64,000 nucleotides of DNA from Agreia bicolorata (GTDB lineage: Bacteria; Actinomycetota; Actinomycetes; Actinomycetales; Microbacteriaceae). Every line of letters begins with the position of its first letter. The stretch's first letter is position 1. The translations under genes and the position numbers were made by a program. A model generated the notes under the pieces. It searched no databases, was not told the origin of the DNA, and saw only the letters and a list, made by a program, of their open reading frames with translations. The stretch covers positions 62,001 to 126,000 of the forward strand of contig NZ_JYFC01000001.1 in the NCBI RefSeq assembly GCF_000938265.1, read 5' to 3'. This document shows, piece after piece, positions 55,239 through 64,000 of this stretch.

Positions 55239-56687
55239 CTACCGCGTCGCGCGTGAGCGCTGACTGGCGAGCTTGGCCTGTCGGTCGAAGCCGAAGAGAC
55301 GACGGGCGCCGAATCCTCCGATGGTCGTGCCCGCTGCGAGGCCGATTCCCGTGGCCAAGGCCATTACAACCGGGGGCAGAGTGTCTGCCGCGGCGAACTC
55401 GGCATCCATGAATCCGTACAGCGCGCGATACACGGCGAGGCCGGGGATGAGGGAGATGATCCCTGCCATGGTCACGGCCCCTTCCGGAACCTTGACCCAC
55501 CGGTAGGCGAGGTATCCGACGACTCCCGCGACCGTTCCCGCGATGCCCGGAGCCAGCCCGGGCTGAGTCGCAAACGGAAGCACCGTCGAATAGACGGCGA
55601 AGATACCTCCTGCGGCGACCGCCATCAGCAACACGAGCCGGAGGCGCACATAGGTGGTGAGCGCGAAACCGACGCCGATGAGCATCGCTCCTACGGTGCC
55701 GGAAACGAGGCCGATTCGATCGCCCAGCGACGTGGCGATGGTCACGGGAATGCCGATTCTCAGGGCGAATCCGAGTACGAGCGAGATGCCGACGGCGAGG
55801 CCGAGCGTGAGCATCAGCACTTCCATCCCTCGCGCCGTGGCGGTCACGTAGTACCCGTCGATGGCGTCCCTGGCCGATGCTGTCAGTCCGACACCGGAAA
55901 GAAGGGTGATGATCCCGGCGATGACAATCACCGTGGGGCTGTTCGAGCCAGGCAGATCGATGCCTACCGACCGCAGCCAGAAGATGAAGACGGCGATCGT
56001 CGTTGTAGCGATGGCCGCTGCCATCTGGGCGAAGAATCCGGGAACCGACCATTTGCTGAGCCTGCGCACGATGAGATGGGAGGTGGCCGCGGTGATCGCC
56101 GTAGCGAGGACGAGCACGATACTCACATCAAACATCACGACGACACCGCTGGCCAAGACAGCTTGCCCCGCGGCCACGACCCAGTGCCGGTACGGGTGCG
56201 GACTCGCGAGAATTGCCGTCAGTCGATCCCTGGCTGTCTCGACGTCGAGCGGCTCCTGCTGGCCCGCGATTTCATCGATCAGAAGATAGACCGCCTGCAG
56301 GCGTGTGTAGTCGGTGGTGCGCACTCTCACGATACGCATGACCGAGAGCGGGTCCTCGTTCATTCCACGATGGATGGAGACCGTTATCGACGTGAACGTG
56401 ATGTCCACGTGCATCGCGCTAATTCCGTATGCATCGCTGATTCTCAGTACGGTCGCGACCACATCCGACGCCGACGCGCCGGTGGCGAGCATCGCCTCGC
56501 CGGCCCGAAGACAGAGGTCGATAACCAGCCGGGCGTGGCGCTGGGAGAGCGCGTCATCTCCCCCGACAACCGAGATGATCTGAGTGGGGGCGCCGACTCC
56601 CCGGATAGCACCACCCGCCAGCTCGATCAGGGACTGCCTCACCCGTCGTCGGTGCACGCTTTGCCGGTCGTTGATGCCATCAGTCAC
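55239..56687 (-). CDS. thrE: Threonine/serine exporter family protein
   Basis: The 482-residue protein fuses the two ThrE halves: DUF1212 (about 25-260) with GEAMLATGASASDVVATVLRIS and HVDITFTSITVS, and DUF3815 (about 290-460). About ten membrane spans follow a hydrophilic N-terminus. Corynebacterium ThrE exports threonine and serine. GTG start. Confidence 0.9.
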   Translation of the reverse strand: MTDGINDRQSVHRRRVRQSLIELAGGAIRGVGAPTQIISVVGGDDALSQRHARLVIDLCLRAGEAMLATGASASDVVATVLRISDAYGISAMHVDITFTSITVSIHRGMNEDPLSVMRIVRVRTTDYTRLQAVYLLIDEIAGQQEPLDVETARDRLTAILASPHPYRHWVVAAGQAVLASGVVVMFDVSIVLVLATAITAATSHLIVRRLSKWSVPGFFAQMAAAIATTTIAVFIFWLRSVGIDLPGSNSPTVIVIAGIITLLSGVGLTASARDAIDGYYVTATARGMEVLMLTLGLAVGISLVLGFALRIGIPVTIATSLGDRIGLVSGTVGAMLIGVGFALTTYVRLRLVLLMAVAAGGIFAVYSTVLPFATQPGLAPGIAGTVAGVVGYLAYRWVKVPEGAVTMAGIISLIPGLAVYRALYGFMDAEFAAADTLPPVVMALATGIGLAAGTTIGGFGARRLFGFDRQAKLASQRSRATR

Positions 56688-56749
56688 GGTTCAAGGCTAC
56701 GGGCAACTCTCCGCGAATCGTCCGCGCCCGCGTGGCCGTTCGCAGAAAT

Positions 56750-59737
56750 CTAGACGCCGTAGAAGAGCCGCTCGAAGACGGCCCTGGCCCTGCGAGTGAC
56801 TCCGAGGTAGTCCTCTTCCAGGGTTGTGGCCGACCCCGGAGGGTACTCGAGAAGACGCGCGATGCCGTCGAGAGCCTTGCGGTCGCTCGGCAGCACATCC
56901 GAGTTCTTGTTGGCCCACAGGGTCACGGCGGATCGTGCACGCGACGCGAAGACCCAGGCGGCTCGAAGTACGGATGCGTCGGCCTCCGTGACGAGGTCGG
57001 CCGCGACAGCGGCATCCAGAGCCTCGAGCGTCGACGTGGTGCGCAGAGACGGAATGCGGCTGCCCCATTGCAGCTGGGTCAGCTGCACGAGCCACTCGAC
57101 GTCGCTGAGACTGCCTCGGCCCAACTTGAGGTGTCGAAGCGGGTCTGTGCCCTGCGGCAGACGCTCATTCTCGACCCTGGCTTTGATCCTCTTGACCTCG
57201 CGAACCTCCTTCTCGGCGATCTGGGCGGGATACCGAACGGTGTCGGCGAGTTCCTCGAAGTCGCGTATGAGCGATTCGTCGCCGACGAGGCCCCGCGCCC
57301 GGAGGAGAGCCTGCGCTTCCCAGGTCAGCGACCATCTCGCGTAGTACGCCCGATACGAATCGAGCGAGCGAACGATGGCGCCGTTCTTGCCTTCCGGCCG
57401 CAGATCGATGTCGATCTCGAGTGGAAGACGATTGTCTTCGGTGAGGCGCTTGATCTCGGTGGCGATGGCGAGGGCATCCGTCGCCGCCGTCTGATTGTCT
57501 GCCGAGCGTGCACGATAGACGTACATCACGTCGGTGTCGGATCCGAACCCGACCTCGCGCCCGCCGAGTCTGCCCATGCCGATGATCGCGAATTCGATGC
57601 CGTCGGCCCCGCTCGACCCAGGCTGTCGCACGATCGTCGTGATACCCGTGAGCAGAACAGTCGTGACATCGGTCAGACCACGGGCGAGTTCGTCGACCGT
57701 GATGATTCCGAGAATCGACGAGATCGCGAGCCGCAGCACCTCTCGCCGGCGAGCCGCGCGGAGGGCACTCGCCGCGGCATCCTGCGTGTCGTGGCGAGCG
57801 ATGATCGCGCGCATCTCCTCGTCGAGCACCGCTCGGGGACGCGGTCGCAACTCGTCTTCGTTCTCGAGCCACGCCGCGGCCTCCGGTATGCCCTGGAGCA
57901 GCTGTCCGACATAGCGAGACGCCGACAGTACGTGCGTGAGTCGCGCGGCCGCCCCGGATGAATCGCGCAGCATCCGGAGGAACCAGTAGGTGTCCCCCAG
58001 CGAGTCGCTGAGACGCCGGAACGCGAGCAGTCCGTAGTCGGGATCGGCACCGTCGGCGAACCACTGCAGCATCACGGGCAGAAGGTGCCGCTGAATGTTC
58101 GCCTTTCGCGAGACGCCTGACGTCATGGCCTCGATGTGCTTCAGCGCACCCCGCGGGTCGATGAAACCGATGGCTGCAAGGCGCGCCTCTGCCTGAAGGC
58201 TCGTGAGCGCCACGTCATCGGCCGAAAGACCTGCGACGGCCGCGAGCAATGGACGGTAGAAGAGCCTGACGTGAAGGTTGCGCACCCGGTGCTTGATGCC
58301 ATTCCACCGCTCGATGAGCTGTGCCGCAGACGGCTCGAGGTCGGTGGCGCGCGCAAGCACCCGCTGACCGAGTTCGTCGCGGGGCATCAGGTGGGTGCGC
58401 TTCAAGAAGCGCAGCTGCAGTCGGTGCTCAAGAAGGCGAAGGATGCGGTAATCCTCCGCGAACTCGACCTGCTCGGCCCGCCCGATGTAGCCGCGATCGG
58501 CCAGCGCCGTCAGCGCCGCGATCGTGCCGGCCTGGTGGATCTCGTCGTCTGTCTGCCCGTGAACCAGCTGAAGAAGCTGCACGGTGAACTCGATATCGCG
58601 AAGACCACCCGGCCCGAGCTTGATCTGATAATGAACGTCGTCTGCAGGAATGTGCTGCGTGACCCGCTCGCGCATCTTCTGCGCCGACTCGACAAACCCT
58701 TCGCGCGATGCGCTCGACCACACGCGCGGAGCCGTAGCCTCGACGTACTGCCGACCGAGCTCCATATCGCCGGCCAGCGGCCTCGCTTTGAGGAGTGCCT
58801 GGAACTCCCAGCTCTTCGCCCAGCGATCGTAATAGGCGATATGCGAATCGAGTGACCGCACCAGCGCGCCGTCCTTGCCCTCCGGACGGAGATTCGGATC
58901 GACCTCCCACAGCCCGGGCTCGAGGCCCGACTCGTTGATTCCACGCATCGTGAGCATGGCCAGTCTCGTGGCGATCTCGATCGCATGCTCCGGCGCCAGC
59001 TCGCTCTCAGGCTGAGCCTCGCCCACGAAGATCACGTCTACGTCGCTCACGTAGTTGAGTTCACGCGCTCCCGCTTTGCCCATTCCGATGATGGAGAGCC
59101 GGGTTGCGGCGACGCTTTCTCGGTCGAAGAACCAGAGGCCGAGTCCCTTGGTAGAAAGGGTCGTGCGGGCGACGCTCAGCGATGCTTCGAGGGCGGCAGC
59201 CGCCAGATCGGCGAGCACCGCAGCAACCCGATCGAGCCCAGCAACGGCATCCGCCTGCTCGAGATCGTAGGCAGCGACCCGGGCCAGCAGACCCCGGTAT
59301 CGCACTCGAAGCGCCGTCCATGCCTCTTCGCCCGATGCCGCTGCGAAGCCGTCGTGAGATCCGACCGCGTCGAGCAGGGCCGAACGAGCCTCTTCTGCAG
59401 TAGGCAGCGCCAGACGCGGATCGACGAGCACGGCGAGTTCCGATGGGTGTCGAGCGAAGAAGTCTCCGAGCCCCTTGGACGCGCCGAGCACGCGGATGAG
59501 CCGGGCCCTGTAGCGCTCCTCAGCGAGAACCGGGGTGACCTGCTCCGGAGACCGACGCAGAAGAATCGCCAGCAGCGACAGCGCCTGATCCGGGTCTGCC
59601 GCGGAGGGGATGGCCGCGATCAGGTCGTCGATATCGAGGCTCGCCAAGGACGCAACGATGCGGAGCTGTTCGTCAGCCCACCCAAGGTCTGCGAAGCCCA
59701 TCCGGGCCAGATGACTGAGTGATCTCGATTCGCGCAT
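56750..59737 (-). CDS. glnE: Glutamine synthetase adenylyltransferase/deadenylyltransferase
   Basis: The 995-residue bifunctional enzyme modifies the GlnA tyrosine. Two nucleotidyltransferase domains are plain: GMGKAGARELNYVSDVDVIFV near residue 220 (deadenylylating half) and GMGRLGGREVGFGSDTDVMYV near 725 (adenylylating half), each followed by a helical PII-uridylyl-like domain. Both metal-binding DxD motifs are intact. GGAGG is only 3 nt from the ATG at 59737, which may mean weak initiation. It lies between glnA2 and thrE, as in mycobacteria. Confidence 0.95.
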   Translation of the reverse strand: MRESRSLSHLARMGFADLGWADEQLRIVASLASLDIDDLIAAIPSAADPDQALSLLAILLRRSPEQVTPVLAEERYRARLIRVLGASKGLGDFFARHPSELAVLVDPRLALPTAEEARSALLDAVGSHDGFAAASGEEAWTALRVRYRGLLARVAAYDLEQADAVAGLDRVAAVLADLAAAALEASLSVARTTLSTKGLGLWFFDRESVAATRLSIIGMGKAGARELNYVSDVDVIFVGEAQPESELAPEHAIEIATRLAMLTMRGINESGLEPGLWEVDPNLRPEGKDGALVRSLDSHIAYYDRWAKSWEFQALLKARPLAGDMELGRQYVEATAPRVWSSASREGFVESAQKMRERVTQHIPADDVHYQIKLGPGGLRDIEFTVQLLQLVHGQTDDEIHQAGTIAALTALADRGYIGRAEQVEFAEDYRILRLLEHRLQLRFLKRTHLMPRDELGQRVLARATDLEPSAAQLIERWNGIKHRVRNLHVRLFYRPLLAAVAGLSADDVALTSLQAEARLAAIGFIDPRGALKHIEAMTSGVSRKANIQRHLLPVMLQWFADGADPDYGLLAFRRLSDSLGDTYWFLRMLRDSSGAAARLTHVLSASRYVGQLLQGIPEAAAWLENEDELRPRPRAVLDEEMRAIIARHDTQDAAASALRAARRREVLRLAISSILGIITVDELARGLTDVTTVLLTGITTIVRQPGSSGADGIEFAIIGMGRLGGREVGFGSDTDVMYVYRARSADNQTAATDALAIATEIKRLTEDNRLPLEIDIDLRPEGKNGAIVRSLDSYRAYYARWSLTWEAQALLRARGLVGDESLIRDFEELADTVRYPAQIAEKEVREVKRIKARVENERLPQGTDPLRHLKLGRGSLSDVEWLVQLTQLQWGSRIPSLRTTSTLEALDAAVAADLVTEADASVLRAAWVFASRARSAVTLWANKNSDVLPSDRKALDGIARLLEYPPGSATTLEEDYLGVTRRARAVFERLFYGV

Positions 59738-59752
59738 GATCCTCCGGGAGGA

Positions 59753-59776
59753 GGATGCGACGACTCCGTCGCATCC
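59753..59776 (-). terminator. Hairpin between glnA2 and glnE
   Basis: A 10-bp stem GGATGCGACG/CGTCGCATCC with a 4-base loop lies 16 bases after the glnA2 stop and 15 bases before glnE. It could attenuate read-through into glnE. No T tract. Confidence 0.55.
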
Positions 59777-59792
59777 CCTGCTCTGCCTGGTG

Positions 59793-61130
59793 TTAGAGCA
59801 TCTCCAGGTTGCTCTTGAGCTCGAACGGCGTCACCTGGGCACGGTAGGCCTGCCATTCCTGACGCTTGTTGCGCAGCACGTAGTCGAAGACGTGCTCGCC
59901 GAGCGTCTCCGCGACCAGCTCCGAGCCCTCCATCAATGTGATGGCGCGATCGAGGCTGGCGGGCAGCGGGTTGTAGCCCAGTGCGCGGCGCTCGGCCTCG
60001 CTCAGGCTCCACACGTTGTCTTCTGCTTCCGGCGGGAGCTCATAGCCCTCTTCGATGCCCTTCATGCCCGCGGCGAGAAGCAGCGAGTACGCAAGGTACG
60101 GGTTGGCCGCCGAGTCGATGGCGCGGTACTCGATGCGCGAGCTCTGGCCCTTGTTGGGCTTGTAGAGCGGAACGCGCACGAGGGCGGAGCGGTTGTTGTG
60201 GCCCCAGCACACGAAGCTCGGAGCTTCGTCGCCACCCCAGAGTCGCTTGTAGGAGTTGACGAACTGATTGGTGACAGCCGTGATCTCCGGTGCGTGGTGC
60301 AGCAGGCCGGCGATGAACTGGCGCCCGATCTTCGAGAGCTGGTACTCGGCCCCCGCCTCGTAGAACGCGTTGCCGTCGCCTTCGAAGAGCGAGAGGTGGG
60401 TGTGCATTCCCGATCCGGGGTGTCCGGCGAGCGGCTTCGGCATGAACGTAGCGTAGACGCCCTGCTCGATCGCGACCTCTTTGATCACGGTGCGGAACGT
60501 CATGATGTTGTCGGCCGTGGTCAGTGCATCTGCGTACCGCAGGTCGATCTCGTTCTGGCCGGGACCAGCCTCGTGGTGGCTGAATTCGACGGAGATGCCG
60601 AGATCTTCGAGCATACGAACGGAGCGGCGGCGGAAGTCGTGCGCCGTGCCACCGGGAACGTTGTCGAAGTACCCGGCCGAATCCACGGGCTCCGGGCCCG
60701 CAGCGCCGTACTGCGACGACTTCAGAAGATAGAACTCGATCTCCGGATGCGTGTAGAACGTGAAGCCGCGGTCGGCGGCTTTCGCCAGGGTGCGCTTCAG
60801 CACGTTGCGAGGATCTGCAACAGCCGGCAGGCCATCCGGTGTGGTGATGTCACAGAACATGCGAGCGGTCGGGTCGATCTCACCCCGCCACGGAAGGATC
60901 TGGAACGTCGTGGGATCTGGATGTGCGAGCACGTCCGCCTCGTAGGATCGCGTCAGACCCTCGATCGCAGAGCCGTCGAATCCGAGACCCTCGGTGAATG
61001 CCCCTTCGACCTCGGCCGGAGCGATGGCTACTGACTTCAGGGTTCCGACCACGTCGGTGAACCAGAGCCTGATGAATTTGATGCCACGTTCCTCAATGGT
61101 GCGAAGAACGAAGTCACGCTGCTTATCCAT
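59793..61130 (-). CDS. glnA2: Glutamine synthetase-like protein GlnA2
   Basis: The 445-residue protein is GSI-alpha-like: FDGSAIEGLTRSYEADVLAHPD, THPEIEFYLLKS, HHEAGPGQNEIDLRYADAL and GHPGSGMHTHLSLF. It lacks the adenylylation Tyr loop of GlnA1. It matches GlnA2 (Rv2222c) of M. tuberculosis by position next to glnE; such enzymes can have glutamine or gamma-glutamyl amine activity. Confidence 0.92.
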   Translation of the reverse strand: MDKQRDFVLRTIEERGIKFIRLWFTDVVGTLKSVAIAPAEVEGAFTEGLGFDGSAIEGLTRSYEADVLAHPDPTTFQILPWRGEIDPTARMFCDITTPDGLPAVADPRNVLKRTLAKAADRGFTFYTHPEIEFYLLKSSQYGAAGPEPVDSAGYFDNVPGGTAHDFRRRSVRMLEDLGISVEFSHHEAGPGQNEIDLRYADALTTADNIMTFRTVIKEVAIEQGVYATFMPKPLAGHPGSGMHTHLSLFEGDGNAFYEAGAEYQLSKIGRQFIAGLLHHAPEITAVTNQFVNSYKRLWGGDEAPSFVCWGHNNRSALVRVPLYKPNKGQSSRIEYRAIDSAANPYLAYSLLLAAGMKGIEEGYELPPEAEDNVWSLSEAERRALGYNPLPASLDRAITLMEGSELVAETLGEHVFDYVLRNKRQEWQAYRAQVTPFELKSNLEML

Positions 61131-61201
61131 CTATGGGGACTCTCTTTCGAACGGGGTCTTTCAACCAGTTACAGGTTAGTGCACGCCCTCTATCTGTCGG
61201 G

Positions 61202-63139
61202 TCAGCTTGGAACGAGCACGATCCACGCAAACCAGGCGAGCATCCCGAGCCAGACGATGACACCGGTCGATGCAAGAAGTGCCGCACCTCTGCTTCCGAG
61301 CTTCCAGACGACGATCAGCGCGAAGAGGCCGACGGCAAGCAGAATGCCGAGATAGGGGAAGTACGAGGGAACTCCCACCAAGGTGAGCGCGGGCTGCTCT
61401 GCCGTCGCGGAGGTCATACCGAGAGCGACAATGCCACCGAAAAGCAGTCCGGTGACGGGCGAGATTCCGGATGCGATGAGCAGGCCGAGCCGTTCTCGCT
61501 GGATACCGCGCACGATGAGTGTGATGACCCAGCCGACGAACCAGAGTGCGCAGAAGCCGAAGAAAATGATCGGAATCAGCAGCTCGAACCAGTTCACGTC
61601 ATCGACTGCGCGAACGACGGACGCGGCCCGCGACGTCTCATGAATAGACGAAGCTTCGATGAGCGGCGTGACGGCATCGTCGTGGTCGCAGAGGCTTGAG
61701 ACATCGTCGCCAGGCTTGTCGAGCCAGGCGACAGCGGTTTCGACGGCACAGTCGCTCGTGCCGAGCACCTCATGCCCCGCACCGGTGAACGAGACGAACT
61801 GGCTTCCCACGATCGATCCTGCGGCAGCCTGCGCGGTCGCGGCGGGCGAAATCGGGTCGTTCGATCCGGCGAGGATCAAGGTGGGCTGGGTGAAAGTGGG
61901 CGGCACTCGCAGTTCGGTGCCCGCAGGCGCGATGCCCGACTGCGCGCACACGGCGTCGGTGAGCGAGTAGGTCACGAGCAGTGGCGGATCGACGGGAACG
62001 ACTGGATCCTGGCCCTCGGCAGGGGCCACGGCCTCAGGCGCTGCGGGATCGGTCGACCAGTTCGCCTTCTGGTCAAGACAGGTCGACGTCAGGTATTGAC
62101 CCCAGTTCGTTGTGCCGATAGCGTCGGCGCCGAGCACCACGTACGGTGCGAGCGCGCCTGTGTCACCCGCTTCGAGACGATCGAAGAGAACAGGGAGCGT
62201 GCTTGTGACCGCGGGATCGGTGAGCAGTTGTTGCACAAGGCTCACGAAGTCGTTTCCCTCGAGCTCGACAAAACGCTGCCTGTCGGTGAACGGGTTGGTG
62301 ACAGGGCCCTTGAATGGATTGTCATCGAAATCGGATGCGAGTTGCGTCACCGTCGCCGCGTAGTCGGTGCCCTCGACCCCTGTGCGAGCAGACAGGTCAT
62401 CGAGCGATGTCTTGAGCGCCGTGTACGCATCGCCCTTGATGTCGGCTGCGGCCGGACTGTATGAGTCGAGAAGCACGGCATCGCTTCCGGCTGCGTCGAG
62501 TCCGGCGACCGCCGTCATCACCTTCGACGACCAACCGGAGCCGAAGAGGGTCCAGGTGGGAATCTGAAGCTTGTTCCGCAGGTCGACCACATCGGCTGCG
62601 GTCTGGGCGATCGTGTAACCGTTCGGGTCTCCCCCGGCTTCGACGAAGGCTGCGAGACAGTCCGAAAGCTCGATGCCGACGGCGGTGCCCTCGGCCTCCA
62701 GCGCGTCATTGGTCGAGGTGAATGCGTCGATCCACGCGTCTGTGACCGCCGGACAGTCCAGGTTCGGCGTCGACGCCGTGCCGCCACGCTGCTCGAGCAC
62801 AACGACATCTCGATGGGTACCGAATCCGAGATCGCGAGACAGGTGCTCGCCGACGGAGGCCGCTGACTGGCCGAGCCCGGGAGCCATGACGATCACGGGC
62901 GTGCCCGTGGCCGGCTGATCACTCGCCGGGATGACCGCGTACGGGATGTCGATGGTTCGGCTGGCAGGGTTCAGCCTGTTCTCCGGAACAGTAAGCACCC
63001 CGCAGTCGGCGTCGCCACTCGAAGGCTCCGGGCAACCGTCGTTTGCCGCCGCAGTCGCGGGAACGGGCGCGCTCAGGGCCAGCACAACGCCTGCCACAAG
63101 GGCGATGAACGGCATTCGCAGCCGACTTGTTCTTTTCAC
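61202..63139 (-). CDS. Secreted alpha/beta hydrolase-like protein with C-terminal membrane domain
   Basis: A 645-residue protein: signal peptide (about 1-31, AxA before cleavage), a TAP-like alpha/beta hydrolase domain (about 35-480) with EQRGGTASTPNLDC, Asp in LAGSNDPISP and His in GAGHEVLG, then four membrane spans (about 525-645). The nucleophile elbow, normally YGxSYGT, reads FGSGWSS, with Gly202 in the Ser position, so it may be inactive as a peptidase. A neighbouring Ser could substitute. Substrate unknown. ATG at 63139. Confidence 0.83.
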   Translation of the reverse strand: MKRTSRLRMPFIALVAGVVLALSAPVPATAAANDGCPEPSSGDADCGVLTVPENRLNPASRTIDIPYAVIPASDQPATGTPVIVMAPGLGQSAASVGEHLSRDLGFGTHRDVVVLEQRGGTASTPNLDCPAVTDAWIDAFTSTNDALEAEGTAVGIELSDCLAAFVEAGGDPNGYTIAQTAADVVDLRNKLQIPTWTLFGSGWSSKVMTAVAGLDAAGSDAVLLDSYSPAAADIKGDAYTALKTSLDDLSARTGVEGTDYAATVTQLASDFDDNPFKGPVTNPFTDRQRFVELEGNDFVSLVQQLLTDPAVTSTLPVLFDRLEAGDTGALAPYVVLGADAIGTTNWGQYLTSTCLDQKANWSTDPAAPEAVAPAEGQDPVVPVDPPLLVTYSLTDAVCAQSGIAPAGTELRVPPTFTQPTLILAGSNDPISPAATAQAAAGSIVGSQFVSFTGAGHEVLGTSDCAVETAVAWLDKPGDDVSSLCDHDDAVTPLIEASSIHETSRAASVVRAVDDVNWFELLIPIIFFGFCALWFVGWVITLIVRGIQRERLGLLIASGISPVTGLLFGGIVALGMTSATAEQPALTLVGVPSYFPYLGILLAVGLFALIVVWKLGSRGAALLASTGVIVWLGMLAWFAWIVLVPS

Positions 63140-63309
63140 TTCACGCCACCGTCACTATCGATTCAGCCAAACGATACCGTGATCGATCGCTGTGCCCGCC
63201 CGCGCCCCGCAGAGTGTTTCCAGATGCGACGGGCTCCTCGCGGCACTGCTGATCGCGACGACGGGCAGCGCCAGGACCGAACGGTTGTGGCCCTCGATAG
63301 ACTGGCACG

Positions 63310-64000
63310 ATGTCAGAGACGCCGCCGTCAGTACCCCCTTCTGCTCCGAAGCGCGTGCGCACGCGCCATTTTCAGAATGCGAAGGCGACCGGAACCCCGA
63401 TCACCGGACTCACGAGCTACGACCAGCTGTCTGCCCGCATCTTCGATGAGGCGGGCATCGATTTTCTTCTGGTGGGCGACTCTGCAGGCAACACCGTTTT
63501 CGGCTATGACACCACCCTCCCGGTCACCGTCGACGAGCTGATTCCGTTGACCCGCGCTGTGGCGCTGGCCGTGCAGCGGGCGTTCGTTGTCGCTGACATG
63601 CCTTTCGGCTCATACGAGAGCGGCCCCCTCGAAGCCCTGCACACGGCCGTGCGCTTTATGAAAGAGACGCACGCCCACGCCGTCAAGCTCGAGGGCGGAG
63701 TACGCAGCGTCGAGCAGATTCGGCGCATCGTCGGCGCCGGCATCCCGGTGATGGCGCACATCGGCTTCACCCCGCAGAGCGAGCACGGCCTCGGCGGCCA
63801 CATCATCCAGGGCCGAGGCGCTGGCCTAGAGCAGTTGATGGCCGACGCACTCGCTGTCGAAGAGGCCGGCGCGTTCGCCGTCGTTCTCGAGATGGTTCCG
63901 AGCGAGGCTGCGCGGCTCGTGACAGAGAAGCTGAGTATCCCCACGATCGGAGTGGGCGCAGGCCCTCACGTCGACGGCCAGCTTCTCGTGTGGACCGACT
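63310..64000 (+). CDS. panB: 3-methyl-2-oxobutanoate hydroxymethyltransferase, N-terminal part
   Basis: The visible 230 residues match PanB, which adds a hydroxymethyl group to 2-oxoisovalerate for pantothenate and coenzyme A. Marks are [34 protein letters not shown] (Mg-binding Asp), [21 protein letters not shown] and [14 protein letters not shown]. The gene runs past base 64000. TAGACT (63298-63303) lies 6 nt before the ATG, so it is probably leaderless. A Pro/Ser tail of 20 residues precedes the catalytic fold. Confidence 0.95.
   Translation, partial: MSETPPSVPPSAPKRVRTRHFQNAKATGTPITGLTSYDQLSARIFDEAGIDFLLVGDSAGNTVFGYDTTLPVTVDELIPLTRAVALAVQRAFVVADMPFGSYESGPLEALHTAVRFMKETHAHAVKLEGGVRSVEQIRRIVGAGIPVMAHIGFTPQSEHGLGGHIIQGRGAGLEQLMADALAVEEAGAFAVVLEMVPSEAARLVTEKLSIPTIGVGAGPHVDGQLLVWTD

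Noticed and set aside
61131-61201. GlnR box before glnA2
   Set aside because: GTAAC and GAAAG occur but with 5-base spacing and no second pair; too weak to claim.

Overview
The window is about 63% GC, gene-dense and free of mobile elements. Gene content and order point to an actinobacterium of the family Microbacteriaceae. The markers are DUF3000 next to an HRDC exonuclease, DUF3710/DUF3159/dut/DUF3093/DUF4193, SepH, DUF4191-RDD-glnA, glnE-glnA2, a Gly-Cys-Val tRNA cluster, and many start codons with a TANNNT hexamer 6-7 nt upstream (leaderless transcripts). Genus cannot be fixed from the sequence alone.

Layout. 1-4410 (minus): thrS, a HIT hydrolase, pdxS, pdxT and the start of yebC. 4559-5193: four tRNAs (Gly, Cys, Val on minus; Val-CAC on plus). 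5211-11503: a YhhN-like membrane protein, an LLM oxidoreductase with an MFS exporter, a lone PemK-like toxin, a GH15 glucosidase and a Dps ferritin. 11590-15674: amtB behind a GlnR box, zapE, a rhodanese and sufE. 15676-22830: a membrane-anchored hydrolase, DUF3000, an RNase D-like protein, fadA-fadB and a RibD/DHFR-like reductase. 22827-30561: dxs, acnA with two candidate operators, and the dut/DUF block. 30761-38292: sepH, a phosphodiesterase, topoisomerase IV (parC, parE) with a small zinc-ribbon gene between. 38326-43510 (minus): sigA followed by a murT-gatD-racemase-racemase operon. 43711-53573: an MFS transporter, PAC2 protein, pepA, lpdA, sucB, a pseudokinase, DUF4191 and RDD. 53729-61130: glnA, thrE, glnE and glnA2, a nitrogen block. 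61202-64000: a secreted hydrolase-like membrane protein and the start of panB.

The most unusual part is 38326-42177. The gatD homologue has lost both glutaminase catalytic residues (Cys to Gly98, His to Lys192). Its murT partner has lost the Cys4 zinc ribbon. The two downstream alanine-racemase homologues are complementary: one keeps the PLP lysine but lacks the catalytic tyrosine, and the other keeps the tyrosine but has Arg for the lysine and only half a barrel. Racemase active sites are built from two subunits, so the pair looks like an obligate heteromer. Microbacteriaceae make group B peptidoglycan, cross-linked through the alpha-carboxyl of D-Glu, which is the carboxyl that ordinary MurT/GatD amidates. 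I infer, without proof, that this operon makes or attaches the group B cross-bridge amino acid.

A second coherent signal is nitrogen control. amtB and glnA, 40 kb apart, carry GlnR-type boxes in the same orientation, each 10 nt upstream of the -10 hexamer. glnE and glnA2 complete a classical actinobacterial nitrogen set.
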